NCBI GenBank assembly: GCA_947472705.1
Contig: CANJDA010000117.1
Location: 1-6,785, forward strand
Direction of reading: 5' to 3'
Length of the DNA: 6,785 bases
DNA from: Flavobacteriaceae bacterium
GTDB taxonomy: Bacteria; Bacteroidota; Bacteroidia; Flavobacteriales; Flavobacteriaceae
Every line of letters starts with the position of its first letter. Positions within the stretch are counted from its first letter, which is position 1. Both the position numbers and the translations under genes were made by a program. Positions 1 to 6,475 of the stretch are shown piece by piece. The notes beneath the pieces are model-generated. The model saw only the letters and a program-made list of their open reading frames with translations. It made no database searches and was not told the DNA's origin.

Positions 1-624
1 GATGGTTCTCAACAAATTGCAATCATGAGCGGTGCCAGAGTTATTGAAGTAAAGGAAAAGGGTTACGGAAGTGCTCTGATGGGAGCTTTTAAGGCCGCTA
101 AAGGCAATTATATTATAATGGGTGATTCGGATGATAGCTATGACTTTAGCCAATTAAATCCATTTATGGAAAAGCTGAGATCTGGCTATGATTTGATAAT
201 AGGTAATCGTTTTACGGGCACGATAAAGCCAAATGCTATGCCTTTGATGAATAAATATTTAGGTAATCCTGTACTGTCATCGATTGCGCGCCTTTTTATA
301 AGAAGCGAGATTGGGGATTTCCACTGTGGGCTGCGAGGCTTTAATAGAATATCTTTGTTATCGCTCAACCTAAAAACTACTGGAATGGAATTCGCCTCTG
401 AAATGATTGTTAAGTCAACTATTCATCATTTAAGAATTACTGAGGTGCCAGTAGTTCTATCACCGGATGGGAGAAGCCGGCCATCCCATCTTCGTCCTTG
501 GAGGGACGGATGGAGGCATCTACGTTTTTTACTAGCCCATAGCCCTGGACCATTTTTTCTGGTGCACGAGTTGATGTTAATGGTTGGAGGCTTGGTTAAT
601 AGGATAATTAAGCGAACACTTTAG
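1..624 (+). CDS. Family 2 glycosyltransferase, 5' truncated by window edge (polyprenol-phosphate-sugar synthase-like)
   Basis: The frame is open from base 1, so the ATG at 25 is internal and the N-terminal part of the GT-A nucleotide-binding fold lies outside the window. Visible motifs are KGYGSALMGAFKAAKG, the metal/nucleotide-binding acidic motif GDSDDSYDF, GNRF, GNPVLSSIARLF, DFHCGLRGF, GMEFASEM and SRPSHLRPWRDGWRHLRFLL. These are hallmarks of the GT2 subgroup often annotated as dolichol-phosphate-glucose or -mannose synthase-like, which moves a sugar from a nucleotide to a polyprenyl phosphate at the cytoplasmic membrane face. From family knowledge, many relatives continue after the RHLRFLL segment with two or more membrane helices. 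This one stops about 27 residues later with a single weak hydrophobic stretch and a basic tail (RIIKRTL), so its C-terminus is short. No hydrophobic continuation is visible in another frame. It is the first visible gene of the plus-strand run, 42 bp before the next. The family call is secure; the sugar is unknown. Confidence 0.92.
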   Translation, partial: DGSQQIAIMSGARVIEVKEKGYGSALMGAFKAAKGNYIIMGDSDDSYDFSQLNPFMEKLRSGYDLIIGNRFTGTIKPNAMPLMNKYLGNPVLSSIARLFIRSEIGDFHCGLRGFNRISLLSLNLKTTGMEFASEMIVKSTIHHLRITEVPVVLSPDGRSRPSHLRPWRDGWRHLRFLLAHSPGPFFLVHELMLMVGGLVNRIIKRTL

Positions 625-666
625 TTTACTACATAGCACTAATGATTAGTTTTTTGTAATAATAAG

Positions 667-1104
667 ATGGCAGACAAACATATCACGATCCAATCTAGCT
701 TTATATTCTTTCTCTATTTGATTGGCTGTTTGATACTTCCTAAAGTACATCCCTTTTCGAAATATGAGATGTTCAATCGCTTCCCGCAAGTCACAAATGT
801 ATTTATCTTGAAGGACAATAAGGATAAAATTATTCCCTTTAGTGTCTACTTCGATGTTACTTCTGATGATTTGTTCCAAATTCAAAAATCTATCTTAGTG
901 CACGACAGTTTTTTGGATAAATTAAATCGACCTATATCAGGAATATGTGAAGAGGCCGGATTGACATTACATCAATATTTGCTGACTCATCAAATAAAAC
1001 ACATGATGAGTGATTCTTTCAGTATAAATATCTATTCCTTTCAGTATCAAAATAACAGTTTAAAAACGCATGAGAAAATACTTTATAAAGGGAGTGCAAA
1101 ATAG
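667..1104 (+). CDS. Small protein with one N-terminal membrane segment, next to HTTM-like gene
   Basis: A 145-residue protein that I cannot assign to a named family with certainty. Residues 10-27 (SSFIFFLYLIGCLILPKV) form one hydrophobic segment, best read as a signal anchor. It is followed by HPFSKYEMFNRFPQV and then a mostly soluble domain with alternating beta-like stretches (VFILKDNKDKIIPFSVYFD) and a charged C-terminus, which should lie outside the cytoplasm. The PFSKYxMF-type motif resembles segments I associate with HTTM or carboxylase-like membrane proteins and their companion genes. The next gene is of that type, and its first ATG lies inside this one, so the two are probably translated together and may act as partners. 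The ATG at 667 follows an A-rich leader (AATAATAAG) typical of Bacteroidota starts. Its reality is supported by operon position and a plausible membrane topology; function is unknown. Confidence 0.75.
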   Translation: MADKHITIQSSFIFFLYLIGCLILPKVHPFSKYEMFNRFPQVTNVFILKDNKDKIIPFSVYFDVTSDDLFQIQKSILVHDSFLDKLNRPISGICEEAGLTLHQYLLTHQIKHMMSDSFSINIYSFQYQNNSLKTHEKILYKGSAK

Positions 1105-1984
1105 AGTTTGTTTTTTTGGAGTGATGGATATAGAATGGATTTCTATAAAGGTTTCAATAGTTGTGGTTTTGTGTACCCTACTGCTTTTCTTTTTGTTTTT
1201 CAGAACGGATCTACGTTTTCCTTCGGGGGTTTGCAATCTTGTCGACTGCCGATATCTAAGCGAAGGTACCTTAAAGTGGGTAATAGCTCTTTTACTTGTA
1301 ATTGCCAGTGGTTTATACGTGTTTGAAATTTTCATGACAAGCACGACTTTTTTAATTTCTGCAATATCTGTTGTGATTTGTTCAATGGAGGAATCTACAG
1401 GAATGAGAGATGAGAATGGCTTGCTGTCGCTTGTTTTTTTTGCCCAATTTTTGGCATATGCTTTTAATAATTCGGGAATCGGAACAAACCTTCAACAAAA
1501 CAGGGTTCAGTTTCCTTTACAGGTGATTGCGGCCGTTTATTTTCTAGCGGGTTTAGCTAAGCTCAGGCTAAGTGGGTTGGCATGGTTTACAACTGATGCG
1601 CCTTATTTTGCATTAGAAATATTAAGGAGATACTATTGCGATTTTGCGAGTTCAGGCTCTTTAGATTTACAAAAAATGGGCTCGGATATTGCAATTTGGT
1701 GGGCTAACCATTTAATGCCAGCGCGACTCCTTCTTTGCTTTGGTTTGATTTTAGAGGTAGGTGCATTTGTCTTGTTGGTTAATAAAAAATTAGCGTTCGT
1801 ATATGGCGGTTTTTTAACCGCTATGCACATAGGCATTTACCTCACTCTCCACATATTTTATCCATCGATAATGTTGCCGATGATAATCTTTACTATTAAT
1901 CCTGTTTATCGGCTTTTGCAGTTATTTCGTTGGTTATCTGGTAAGCCGAAAAAAATCAAACTCAATTCTTTTTTTTATTTATGA
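1070..1984 (+). CDS. Multi-pass membrane protein, HTTM / vitamin-K-carboxylase-like
   Basis: A 304-residue very hydrophobic protein with roughly seven or eight membrane segments. Their approximate positions are 25-44, 69-89, 91-105, 117-132, 149-165, 218-237, 241-262 and 265-285. The segment VYFLAGLAKLRLSGLAWFTT (156-175) and the later HIGIYLTLHIFYPSIMLPMI (253-272) match the general pattern of HTTM-domain proteins, where a Y-x-x-AG-x-x-K-L helix precedes a tryptophan loop and a later helix carries a conserved His. HTTM proteins are relatives of vitamin-K-dependent gamma-carboxylase, but most bacterial members have no known reaction. The ATG at 1070 overlaps the previous gene by 35 bp and has an A-rich leader. 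The in-frame ATG at 1124 would remove 18 residues and the overlap, and I cannot decide between them. The C-terminus is basic (KPKKIK). The family call is by motif memory only and is moderate; that it is a polytopic membrane protein is clear. Confidence 0.8.
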   Translation: MRKYFIKGVQNRVCFFGVMDIEWISIKVSIVVVLCTLLLFFLFFRTDLRFPSGVCNLVDCRYLSEGTLKWVIALLLVIASGLYVFEIFMTSTTFLISAISVVICSMEESTGMRDENGLLSLVFFAQFLAYAFNNSGIGTNLQQNRVQFPLQVIAAVYFLAGLAKLRLSGLAWFTTDAPYFALEILRRYYCDFASSGSLDLQKMGSDIAIWWANHLMPARLLLCFGLILEVGAFVLLVNKKLAFVYGGFLTAMHIGIYLTLHIFYPSIMLPMIIFTINPVYRLLQLFRWLSGKPKKIKLNSFFYL

Positions 1985-2051
1985 AAGATACTATACAAAA
2001 AAATGTTTGCATAAAAGCGAATTTTTGCTTTTAATTATAACGGTTGCAAAA

Positions 2052-3116
2052 ATGAAACTCAGAACAGTATTAGACCTTCTAGCAAAAAATCTCGAACATT
2101 TTTATTACAAACTGACTCGACAGAATCATCGTATTATTCCATATAAGGTTGTTGTGGAGTTAACTACTCAATGTAACTCGAAATGCTTGTATTGTGATAT
2201 TTGGAAAATAAAAAAGGAGGACATTTCTAAGATAGACTTGGTACATTTCGAAAATTTCCTTAGTAAAATGGATAACCACCTTTTATGGTTGGCCTTAACA
2301 GGTGGTGAAATTTCAAGCTATAATCAGTTTCCCGAGATTGTCAAACTTATTAAAAAGCACTCTCCCAAAATTAGAATTTTGACTTTTACAACTAACGGAC
2401 TTTTACCTCAACGTATTCTTGATTATGCGTTGCATATGAAAAGGGAGGTGAACTGTGATTTGTTTGTAACCATCAGCTTAGATGGTGATGAACAAACACA
2501 TGATACTATCAGGGGAATTAAGGGAAACTATGCAAAATGCATGGAGACATTTCATCTACTTCGGCTAAATAAAATTCCTTGTCATTTCGGAATTACGGTC
2601 GCTGATGGAAATTTGACATTTATTCAAAACTCGTTTAAAAAATATAGAGACAGCATAAAAGCTGTGACTCTTTTTCATCAAGGGGGAATATTTTTGACGG
2701 ATAATAGGCAGAATAAGGACCGAGTCGTTGATTTGAAAATGGCAGAAGCGATGAAAACTATTTATAGAGAGTATAAAATTTCTTCTTTGGGGGAAGCATT
2801 AGTTAAGATTTATCTCAAAATTGGCATTTTGTTTTTGCAGAAAGAGCGTCAAACAAACATTGTCCCTTGCGATGTCGGTTTGTCATCAGCACATCTTATG
2901 GCAAATGGAGACCTTTTGCCTTGTATGTACCTACCGCCTATTACAAAAATAAGCGAAGATTTTAAGTTAAGTGATTACCACAACTTGAAGGCAAAAGCCA
3001 TGTTAGAAGAAATTAAGCGCGATAAGTGTCCTCATTGTTGGATGAGTTGTTATGGGCCTCATAGCATTTTACAATCTCCGGTTAAAACACTAAATGCTTT
3101 TTTAAAACCTTTTTGA
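2052..3116 (+). CDS. Radical SAM protein with C-terminal SPASM/twitch-like cysteine set
   Basis: I start it at ATG 2052 (354 residues) after an A-rich leader. The frame is open upstream to a TTG at 2007, which would add 15 residues. Counting from 2052, the [4Fe-4S] motif CNSKCLYC gives C41, C45 and C48 (CxxxCxxC). LTGGE (82-86) is the S-adenosylmethionine contact, FTTNG (112-116) follows, and SLDGDEQTHDTIRG (142-155) is a standard radical SAM barrel segment. The C-terminal part has C273 (PCDVG), a NGDLLPC strand with C291, and CPHCWMSC (C326, C329, C333). This arrangement resembles SPASM or twitch domains that hold an auxiliary iron-sulfur cluster. Such enzymes generate a 5'-deoxyadenosyl radical to modify peptides, sugars or lipids. 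No precursor peptide gene is visible beside it, so a sugar or lipid substrate fits the envelope context better, by inference. Its TGA abuts the TTG of the next gene. Confidence 0.93.
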   Translation: MKLRTVLDLLAKNLEHFYYKLTRQNHRIIPYKVVVELTTQCNSKCLYCDIWKIKKEDISKIDLVHFENFLSKMDNHLLWLALTGGEISSYNQFPEIVKLIKKHSPKIRILTFTTNGLLPQRILDYALHMKREVNCDLFVTISLDGDEQTHDTIRGIKGNYAKCMETFHLLRLNKIPCHFGITVADGNLTFIQNSFKKYRDSIKAVTLFHQGGIFLTDNRQNKDRVVDLKMAEAMKTIYREYKISSLGEALVKIYLKIGILFLQKERQTNIVPCDVGLSSAHLMANGDLLPCMYLPPITKISEDFKLSDYHNLKAKAMLEEIKRDKCPHCWMSCYGPHSILQSPVKTLNAFLKPF

Positions 3117-3140
3117 TTGAAAAAAAAGCACGTTTTTTTT
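3095..3140 (+). promoter_or_regulatory. Overlapping inverted repeats at the stop/start junction
   Basis: TGCTTTTTT (3095-3103) and AAAAAAGCA (3122-3130) are perfect 9-bp arms with an 18-nt loop that contains the TGA stop and the TTG start. The A8 run (3120-3127) can instead pair with the T8 run (3133-3140) across the 5-nt loop GCACG. The two pairings exclude each other. This is visible sequence symmetry; any role in translational coupling or start exposure is inference, and the stems are weak because they are mostly A-U. Confidence 0.35.
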
Positions 3141-3240
3141 CTTGTCCTTACGTTTACTTTGTTGCTAACTGGAAGATTATGGATAGCTGGTACGGGTTAT
3201 TTGGAAGACCAGGATGAGTTTCTCTATATTTGGATTCACC
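3095..3240. repeat. Exact 146-bp direct repeat, internal copy
   Basis: Identical base for base to 6640-6785 (offset 3545). It spans the last six sense codons and the stop of the radical SAM gene plus the first 41 codons of the GT-C-like gene. The right limit of the match is set by the window end, so the true repeat may be longer. The left limit is real: base 3094 is A and base 6639 is G, and identity then drops sharply. Confidence 0.97.
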
Positions 3241-4682
3241 TTCACTTTGCTGATTTCGTTCATTTGTCAACTTGGACAAATTGCATGTTTGATATGCAAG
3301 GTCAGCCGCCCGAAATAGTAATTCGGCTGGTGCAATATATTAGTGTATTACCTATAGCAGAACTTACAGATAAGCAGAAGCTTCATCCCGATGTGTTATA
3401 TTTTATAGGGCTTTATAATATTTGCTCATCCTTGTTAGTTCTTTATGTTTTTTACCACATCCTATTAAAATTAAAGTTCAGCATTGAGTTATCGCTAGCT
3501 GGCGTTATAGTGTTAGGAACACTTTTTAATTTCAATCTTTATACAAGACATATTCTGCCCTATGACCATGCTCTTTTATTTCAACTGCTAGCATTCAATT
3601 TATTGTTGCGTGATGAAGCGAGACACCGTACTATTCTGCTGGCCGGATTATTATCGGCTATAGGGCTTACTAATTATTACGGTTCCTTTATGTTTACTTT
3701 CATCAATGGCGGATACCTTATTGTACGTTACTACAGCATACCTTTGGTGGCTATTAAAAAGTGCTTGCTTTTTATCTTGCCCTTTTTTGCTGTGGTAGTT
3801 ACCTACGAATTTTTGACTCGTTTCAGTGGTAGTGGTTCGTACCTGAATTTTTTGTCACAGTATTCAAAGACTGTAAATATGGCTAGTTTCGATGAAGGAC
3901 TTAATTACATTTTTAAGTATTTCTATCAGGTTGAAAAATTATGGGGCGTATTAGTTTTGCTTCTATTTTTTGTAGGTACGTATCTGGCTTTTATAAGGAG
4001 TGAATCTGCTCGAGTCAAACAGGTTCTATTTCTTGGCATTACCGCATATCTTTCATATGGTATTTATGTTTACATTTCCCATAAAATGGTTTTTCACGGC
4101 AGAGTACTACATATATTTTATCCTTTCGTTGTTGTTGGAGTCCTTAGTTTTTTACAGCAACAAAGGTTGTTTAGCATAAACCATGTTATTGTCGGACTAA
4201 TCATTTTGTCCATTATCAATTACGGATTTGTAATAAAAGATTTTAATAGAATAGGCTATCCGCGTAATTCTATTTATAAATATCATTTGTTTGAAAAACA
4301 TAACAAAGTCAATTTTACCTATTATGAAGAAATGGCTTCGCCTGTTCATTACTCCTCCCGGAGCGAATGGTGCATAGATAGCCTGTGTCATGTCCTGTTA
4401 CCAGTTGGATACTATAAGGCTTGTAACTTATGTTTTAACTTTCACTTCCCGGATAGTGCAATTAAATCTTTATCACTATTGCACATTGCTTCTACAGACA
4501 GCATAGTTTTTGAACAGTTACATTTTCAGTCACATCCGGCTTATGTATTTGAGTATTGTACACGCTTTGGTCGCAATTACTTCATTGAAAAGCAACTAAA
4601 AATACGAATAATTAAAATGAATTCATTTAGAGTTACTTCCGAAAAAGTTGACAGAAAGTGTTGCAATGTTGCATTATCATAA
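3117..4682 (+). CDS. GT-C-like polytopic membrane glycosyltransferase candidate, TTG start
   Basis: A 521-residue membrane protein. After a first helix (5-24) comes GYLEDQDEFLY (27-37), an acidic first-loop motif of the kind GT-C enzymes use as catalytic or metal-binding residues. The block RHILPYDHALLFQLLAFNLLL (144-164) and LLAGLLSAIGLTNYYGSF (174-191) resemble the core of ArnT/PMT-like glycosyltransferases, which use lipid-phosphate sugar donors outside the cytoplasmic membrane. Further helices lie near 98-117, 123-139, 213-232, 275-293, 302-322, 332-348 and 353-373. Residues from about 380 form a soluble tail with seven cysteines (419, 424, 436, 439, 481, 515, 516). The TTG at 3117 directly follows the previous TGA. 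No nearby in-frame ATG exists, and the sequence after it (KKKHVFFLVLTFTLLL) is a normal membrane-protein N-terminus, so TTG is accepted. The upstream GT2 gene could supply its lipid-linked sugar. The GT-C assignment rests on pattern resemblance, not on a search. Confidence 0.85.
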   Translation: MKKKHVFFLVLTFTLLLTGRLWIAGTGYLEDQDEFLYIWIHLHFADFVHLSTWTNCMFDMQGQPPEIVIRLVQYISVLPIAELTDKQKLHPDVLYFIGLYNICSSLLVLYVFYHILLKLKFSIELSLAGVIVLGTLFNFNLYTRHILPYDHALLFQLLAFNLLLRDEARHRTILLAGLLSAIGLTNYYGSFMFTFINGGYLIVRYYSIPLVAIKKCLLFILPFFAVVVTYEFLTRFSGSGSYLNFLSQYSKTVNMASFDEGLNYIFKYFYQVEKLWGVLVLLLFFVGTYLAFIRSESARVKQVLFLGITAYLSYGIYVYISHKMVFHGRVLHIFYPFVVVGVLSFLQQQRLFSINHVIVGLIILSIINYGFVIKDFNRIGYPRNSIYKYHLFEKHNKVNFTYYEEMASPVHYSSRSEWCIDSLCHVLLPVGYYKACNLCFNFHFPDSAIKSLSLLHIASTDSIVFEQLHFQSHPAYVFEYCTRFGRNYFIEKQLKIRIIKMNSFRVTSEKVDRKCCNVALS

Positions 4683-4761
4683 CTCAACTAGTTGTTCAAA
4701 AAATACGAGTTGCAAAAAAAGACAATTGCAATGGCCATACTTTTTACTCATCTGAATACAA
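4683..4761. other. Convergent intergenic spacer
   Basis: These 79 bp separate the stops of the convergent GT-C-like and sulfotransferase-like genes. They hold a perfect 10-bp palindrome, CAACTAGTTG (4685-4694), two bases after the plus-strand stop, and two TTGCAA hexamers (4710-4715 and 4726-4731). No strong GC stem followed by a T run is visible on either strand, so I call no terminator. Confidence 0.6.
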
Positions 4762-6354
4762 TTACTTAAAGTCAGCAGAAACTTGGCACCTACTATTAAG
4801 TTCTTTTCCTGTTAGATATTCAGAATACCTAACGCCCGACTTGTAATTGGTAGGGCATGAAAAATAATATATGGACAATTCTGAAAAGGGAGGATTAATA
4901 ATACTTGAACCTATTAATTCTCCGTCCCTATACCATTTTGCGTTTTTTAAAATAGTTTGATCTGCGGGATATGCCTGTATAACCGTTTTGTCAGTTGACT
5001 CATCGCATAAAATTTTGGGTTGAGAATTCCAAATAATAGGATGCATTTGGTCTACGATAGTTGTCCAAGAAGTGTGTCGATGTGGAGCCTTTTTAAAGGC
5101 CGTATCTAAAACTGAAATATCCATCACTTTAATGGAGTCCTGATAGTATAGGATACCTCTTAATGTCTGTTCTTCGTTTTCGTATCGAGGAGGTCCGATA
5201 AAATTTCCTCCCACTGTTACCCATGAATAATCTTTTAAAGTTGAAAAATAATCGCCCCTCCAAGGTAAATATTGTCCAACTCTTTGACACCACTTATACT
5301 CTGGAATTAGCTTGGAACTTATTTTTCGATATTGCTTAGTTTTTACGTTAAGCCGATATATCTGCATTTCTAAGGGTTGTGATTTGCCAGTATTTAAGTA
5401 ACCATTATTATGCAAAGAGATTAACCGTATGCTGTCATTAATGTATTTTACCAGTCCGCCATGTGGTGCCGCCAAATCTGGGGCATTGATTTTAGCAATT
5501 ACCTTATTAGTGAATAAATTTACTAGAACTAACCCATCTTTGTTGTTGCGAAGGCAAAATAGGATTTCAAGCTTTTTTTTATCAAAATTAGCCACCAAGG
5601 GATCAAAAGACGTTTCGTTTATGTGAAATCCATCATATTCATTTGACTCTGCCTTGGTTTTAGTAGCAACAGAGGCTAAGTGTATATTTGAAAGTGGGAA
5701 TTCTTTTTTATGATCGGAAAAATAAAATGCCCCTACCACGGTATCTTTGCGCAAATTATACACTACGGCAGCGGGATATAATATAGTTGTGGAGCCAGGA
5801 ATGATTGAAGAGTAGGACAGTGAATCTTCTAATGTAGCGGTAACCATTTCTTCCATACCAATTACTATATACTTACCATTTACAATAGATTCCCCCAAAC
5901 CATGTGGATCCCAACTTAAATTCCGTCCCGTGATTTGGTTGATCCGTTTCTGTGATATTGAATAAATTCTATTGAATGAACTGTCAAGGATATCTAACGA
6001 CTTAGTAAAGGTAGCGAAGCATTTATTTCCAATTGGGAATAAACCCATATTAGGTTGTCGATAATATCCATGTTTGTCTAAGGCAGAAATTGCATCATAT
6101 AAAGGAACGATTTTGCCCTGGTTAATTTGTAGTAATCCTGTGCGAATCAGGTTAAACTCAGCTCCGGAGATCTTTTCTCCTGCAGCGGCATATTCTGCTT
6201 CCTCCACATCGAGGATGGAGTAGGCGAAAGCAATATTTGCCGGAATAAGGTTTTGCTTATAAATTCGAGCTTTAAATAAATCCTCTGTTCTAATTTGGCC
6301 ATTAGAAGTGAATATAGATAAGGATAGGATGAGGCTTACAATGATTAGTTTCAA
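4762..6354 (-). CDS. Secreted arylsulfotransferase-like beta-propeller protein with C-terminal Ig-like segment
   Basis: The 530-residue reading starts at TTG 6354. It begins KLIIVSLILSLSIFTSNGQ, a clear signal peptide with likely cleavage before Gln. A TTG at 6396 would add 14 residues; no ATG is available near the N-terminus. Using the 530-residue numbering, motifs resembling ASST (arylsulfate sulfotransferase) propellers follow: WDPHGLGESIVNGKYIVIG with H151, EYDGFHINETSFDP with H244, ILFCLRNNKDGLVLV with R269, and APHGGLVKYINDSIRLI with H298. These could correspond to the His/Arg catalytic set of that family, which transfers sulfate between phenolic compounds. From about residue 445 a segment with C450, W474 and C500 resembles an Ig-like domain. 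The protein is probably periplasmic or surface-exposed; no Por secretion C-terminal domain is evident. The gene converges on the plus-strand genes and has its own promoter region. The propeller resemblance is moderate and activity is uncertain. Confidence 0.85.
   Translation of the reverse strand: MKLIIVSLILSLSIFTSNGQIRTEDLFKARIYKQNLIPANIAFAYSILDVEEAEYAAAGEKISGAEFNLIRTGLLQINQGKIVPLYDAISALDKHGYYRQPNMGLFPIGNKCFATFTKSLDILDSSFNRIYSISQKRINQITGRNLSWDPHGLGESIVNGKYIVIGMEEMVTATLEDSLSYSSIIPGSTTILYPAAVVYNLRKDTVVGAFYFSDHKKEFPLSNIHLASVATKTKAESNEYDGFHINETSFDPLVANFDKKKLEILFCLRNNKDGLVLVNLFTNKVIAKINAPDLAAPHGGLVKYINDSIRLISLHNNGYLNTGKSQPLEMQIYRLNVKTKQYRKISSKLIPEYKWCQRVGQYLPWRGDYFSTLKDYSWVTVGGNFIGPPRYENEEQTLRGILYYQDSIKVMDISVLDTAFKKAPHRHTSWTTIVDQMHPIIWNSQPKILCDESTDKTVIQAYPADQTILKNAKWYRDGELIGSSIINPPFSELSIYYFSCPTNYKSGVRYSEYLTGKELNSRCQVSADFK
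4811..4833. repeat. 23-bp near-perfect palindrome inside the sulfotransferase-like gene
   Basis: Arms GTTAGATATTC and GAATACCTAAC flank one central base; 10 of 11 positions pair on the plus strand, and the remaining one becomes a G-U wobble in minus-strand RNA. As a result both strands encode the same peptide, VRYSEYLT, in one frame each. It lies about 50 bp inside the 3' end of the gene. No T run follows on either side, so it is not a standard terminator. Confidence 0.6.
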
Positions 6355-6447
6355 GGTTTGTTTTTTAGTATATAAAAGTACAAGTGTTGTGTACAATGCC
6401 CCTTAATTGAAAAGGAAAACAATTAAAAGCAGTTAAAGACAAGTACG

Positions 6448-6455
6448 CAAATGTA
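6448..6455 (-). promoter_or_regulatory. Candidate Bacteroidota -7 promoter box for the minus-strand gene
   Basis: Read on the minus strand this is TACATTTG, a full match to the Bacteroidota -7 consensus TAnnTTTG, about 95 bp before the TTG at 6354. No well-spaced -33 TTG element is evident: the nearest TTGs are about 8 and 24 bp upstream. The heptamer TACGCAA occurs at 6444-6450 and again at 6460-6466 (plus strand), overlapping and flanking the box with 16-bp spacing, which could be an operator. The promoter is likely in position but the match is short. Confidence 0.4.
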
Positions 6456-6475
6456 AGTATACGCAATGTTTTTAT

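Noticed and set aside
186..368. Minus-strand open frame of 60 codons inside the GT2 gene
   Set aside because: Lies entirely antisense to a strongly conserved glycosyltransferase frame and has no recognisable motif.
472..518. GC-rich inverted repeats (GGATGG/CCATCC and CGTCC/GGACG)
   Set aside because: They fall in the codons of the conserved SRPSHLRPWRDGW block, which explains the composition; no T run follows.
646..885. Minus-strand frame of 79 codons overlapping the small membrane protein
   Set aside because: The plus-strand frame is longer, has a sensible membrane segment and fits the operon; the antisense frame has no support.
1108..1326. Plus-strand frame of 72 codons in another phase of the HTTM-like gene
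   Set aside because: Shadow frame; the membrane protein frame continues far beyond it.
1060..1344. Minus-strand frame of 94 codons opposite the HTTM-like gene start
   Set aside because: Basic, low-complexity composition typical of antisense to a hydrophobic gene; no motif.
2014..2033. AAAAGC/GCTTTT hairpin before the radical SAM start as a possible terminator
   Set aside because: Only six pairs, mostly A-T, with an eight-base loop and no following T run; too weak to call.
4658..4846. Plus-strand frame of 62 codons across the convergent spacer
   Set aside because: No motif and it overlaps both flanking genes; its YSEYLT similarity to the minus-strand protein is explained by the palindrome at 4811-4833.
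5429..5626. Plus-strand frame of 65 codons inside the sulfotransferase-like gene
   Set aside because: Antisense to the conserved His/Arg motif region and without its own support.
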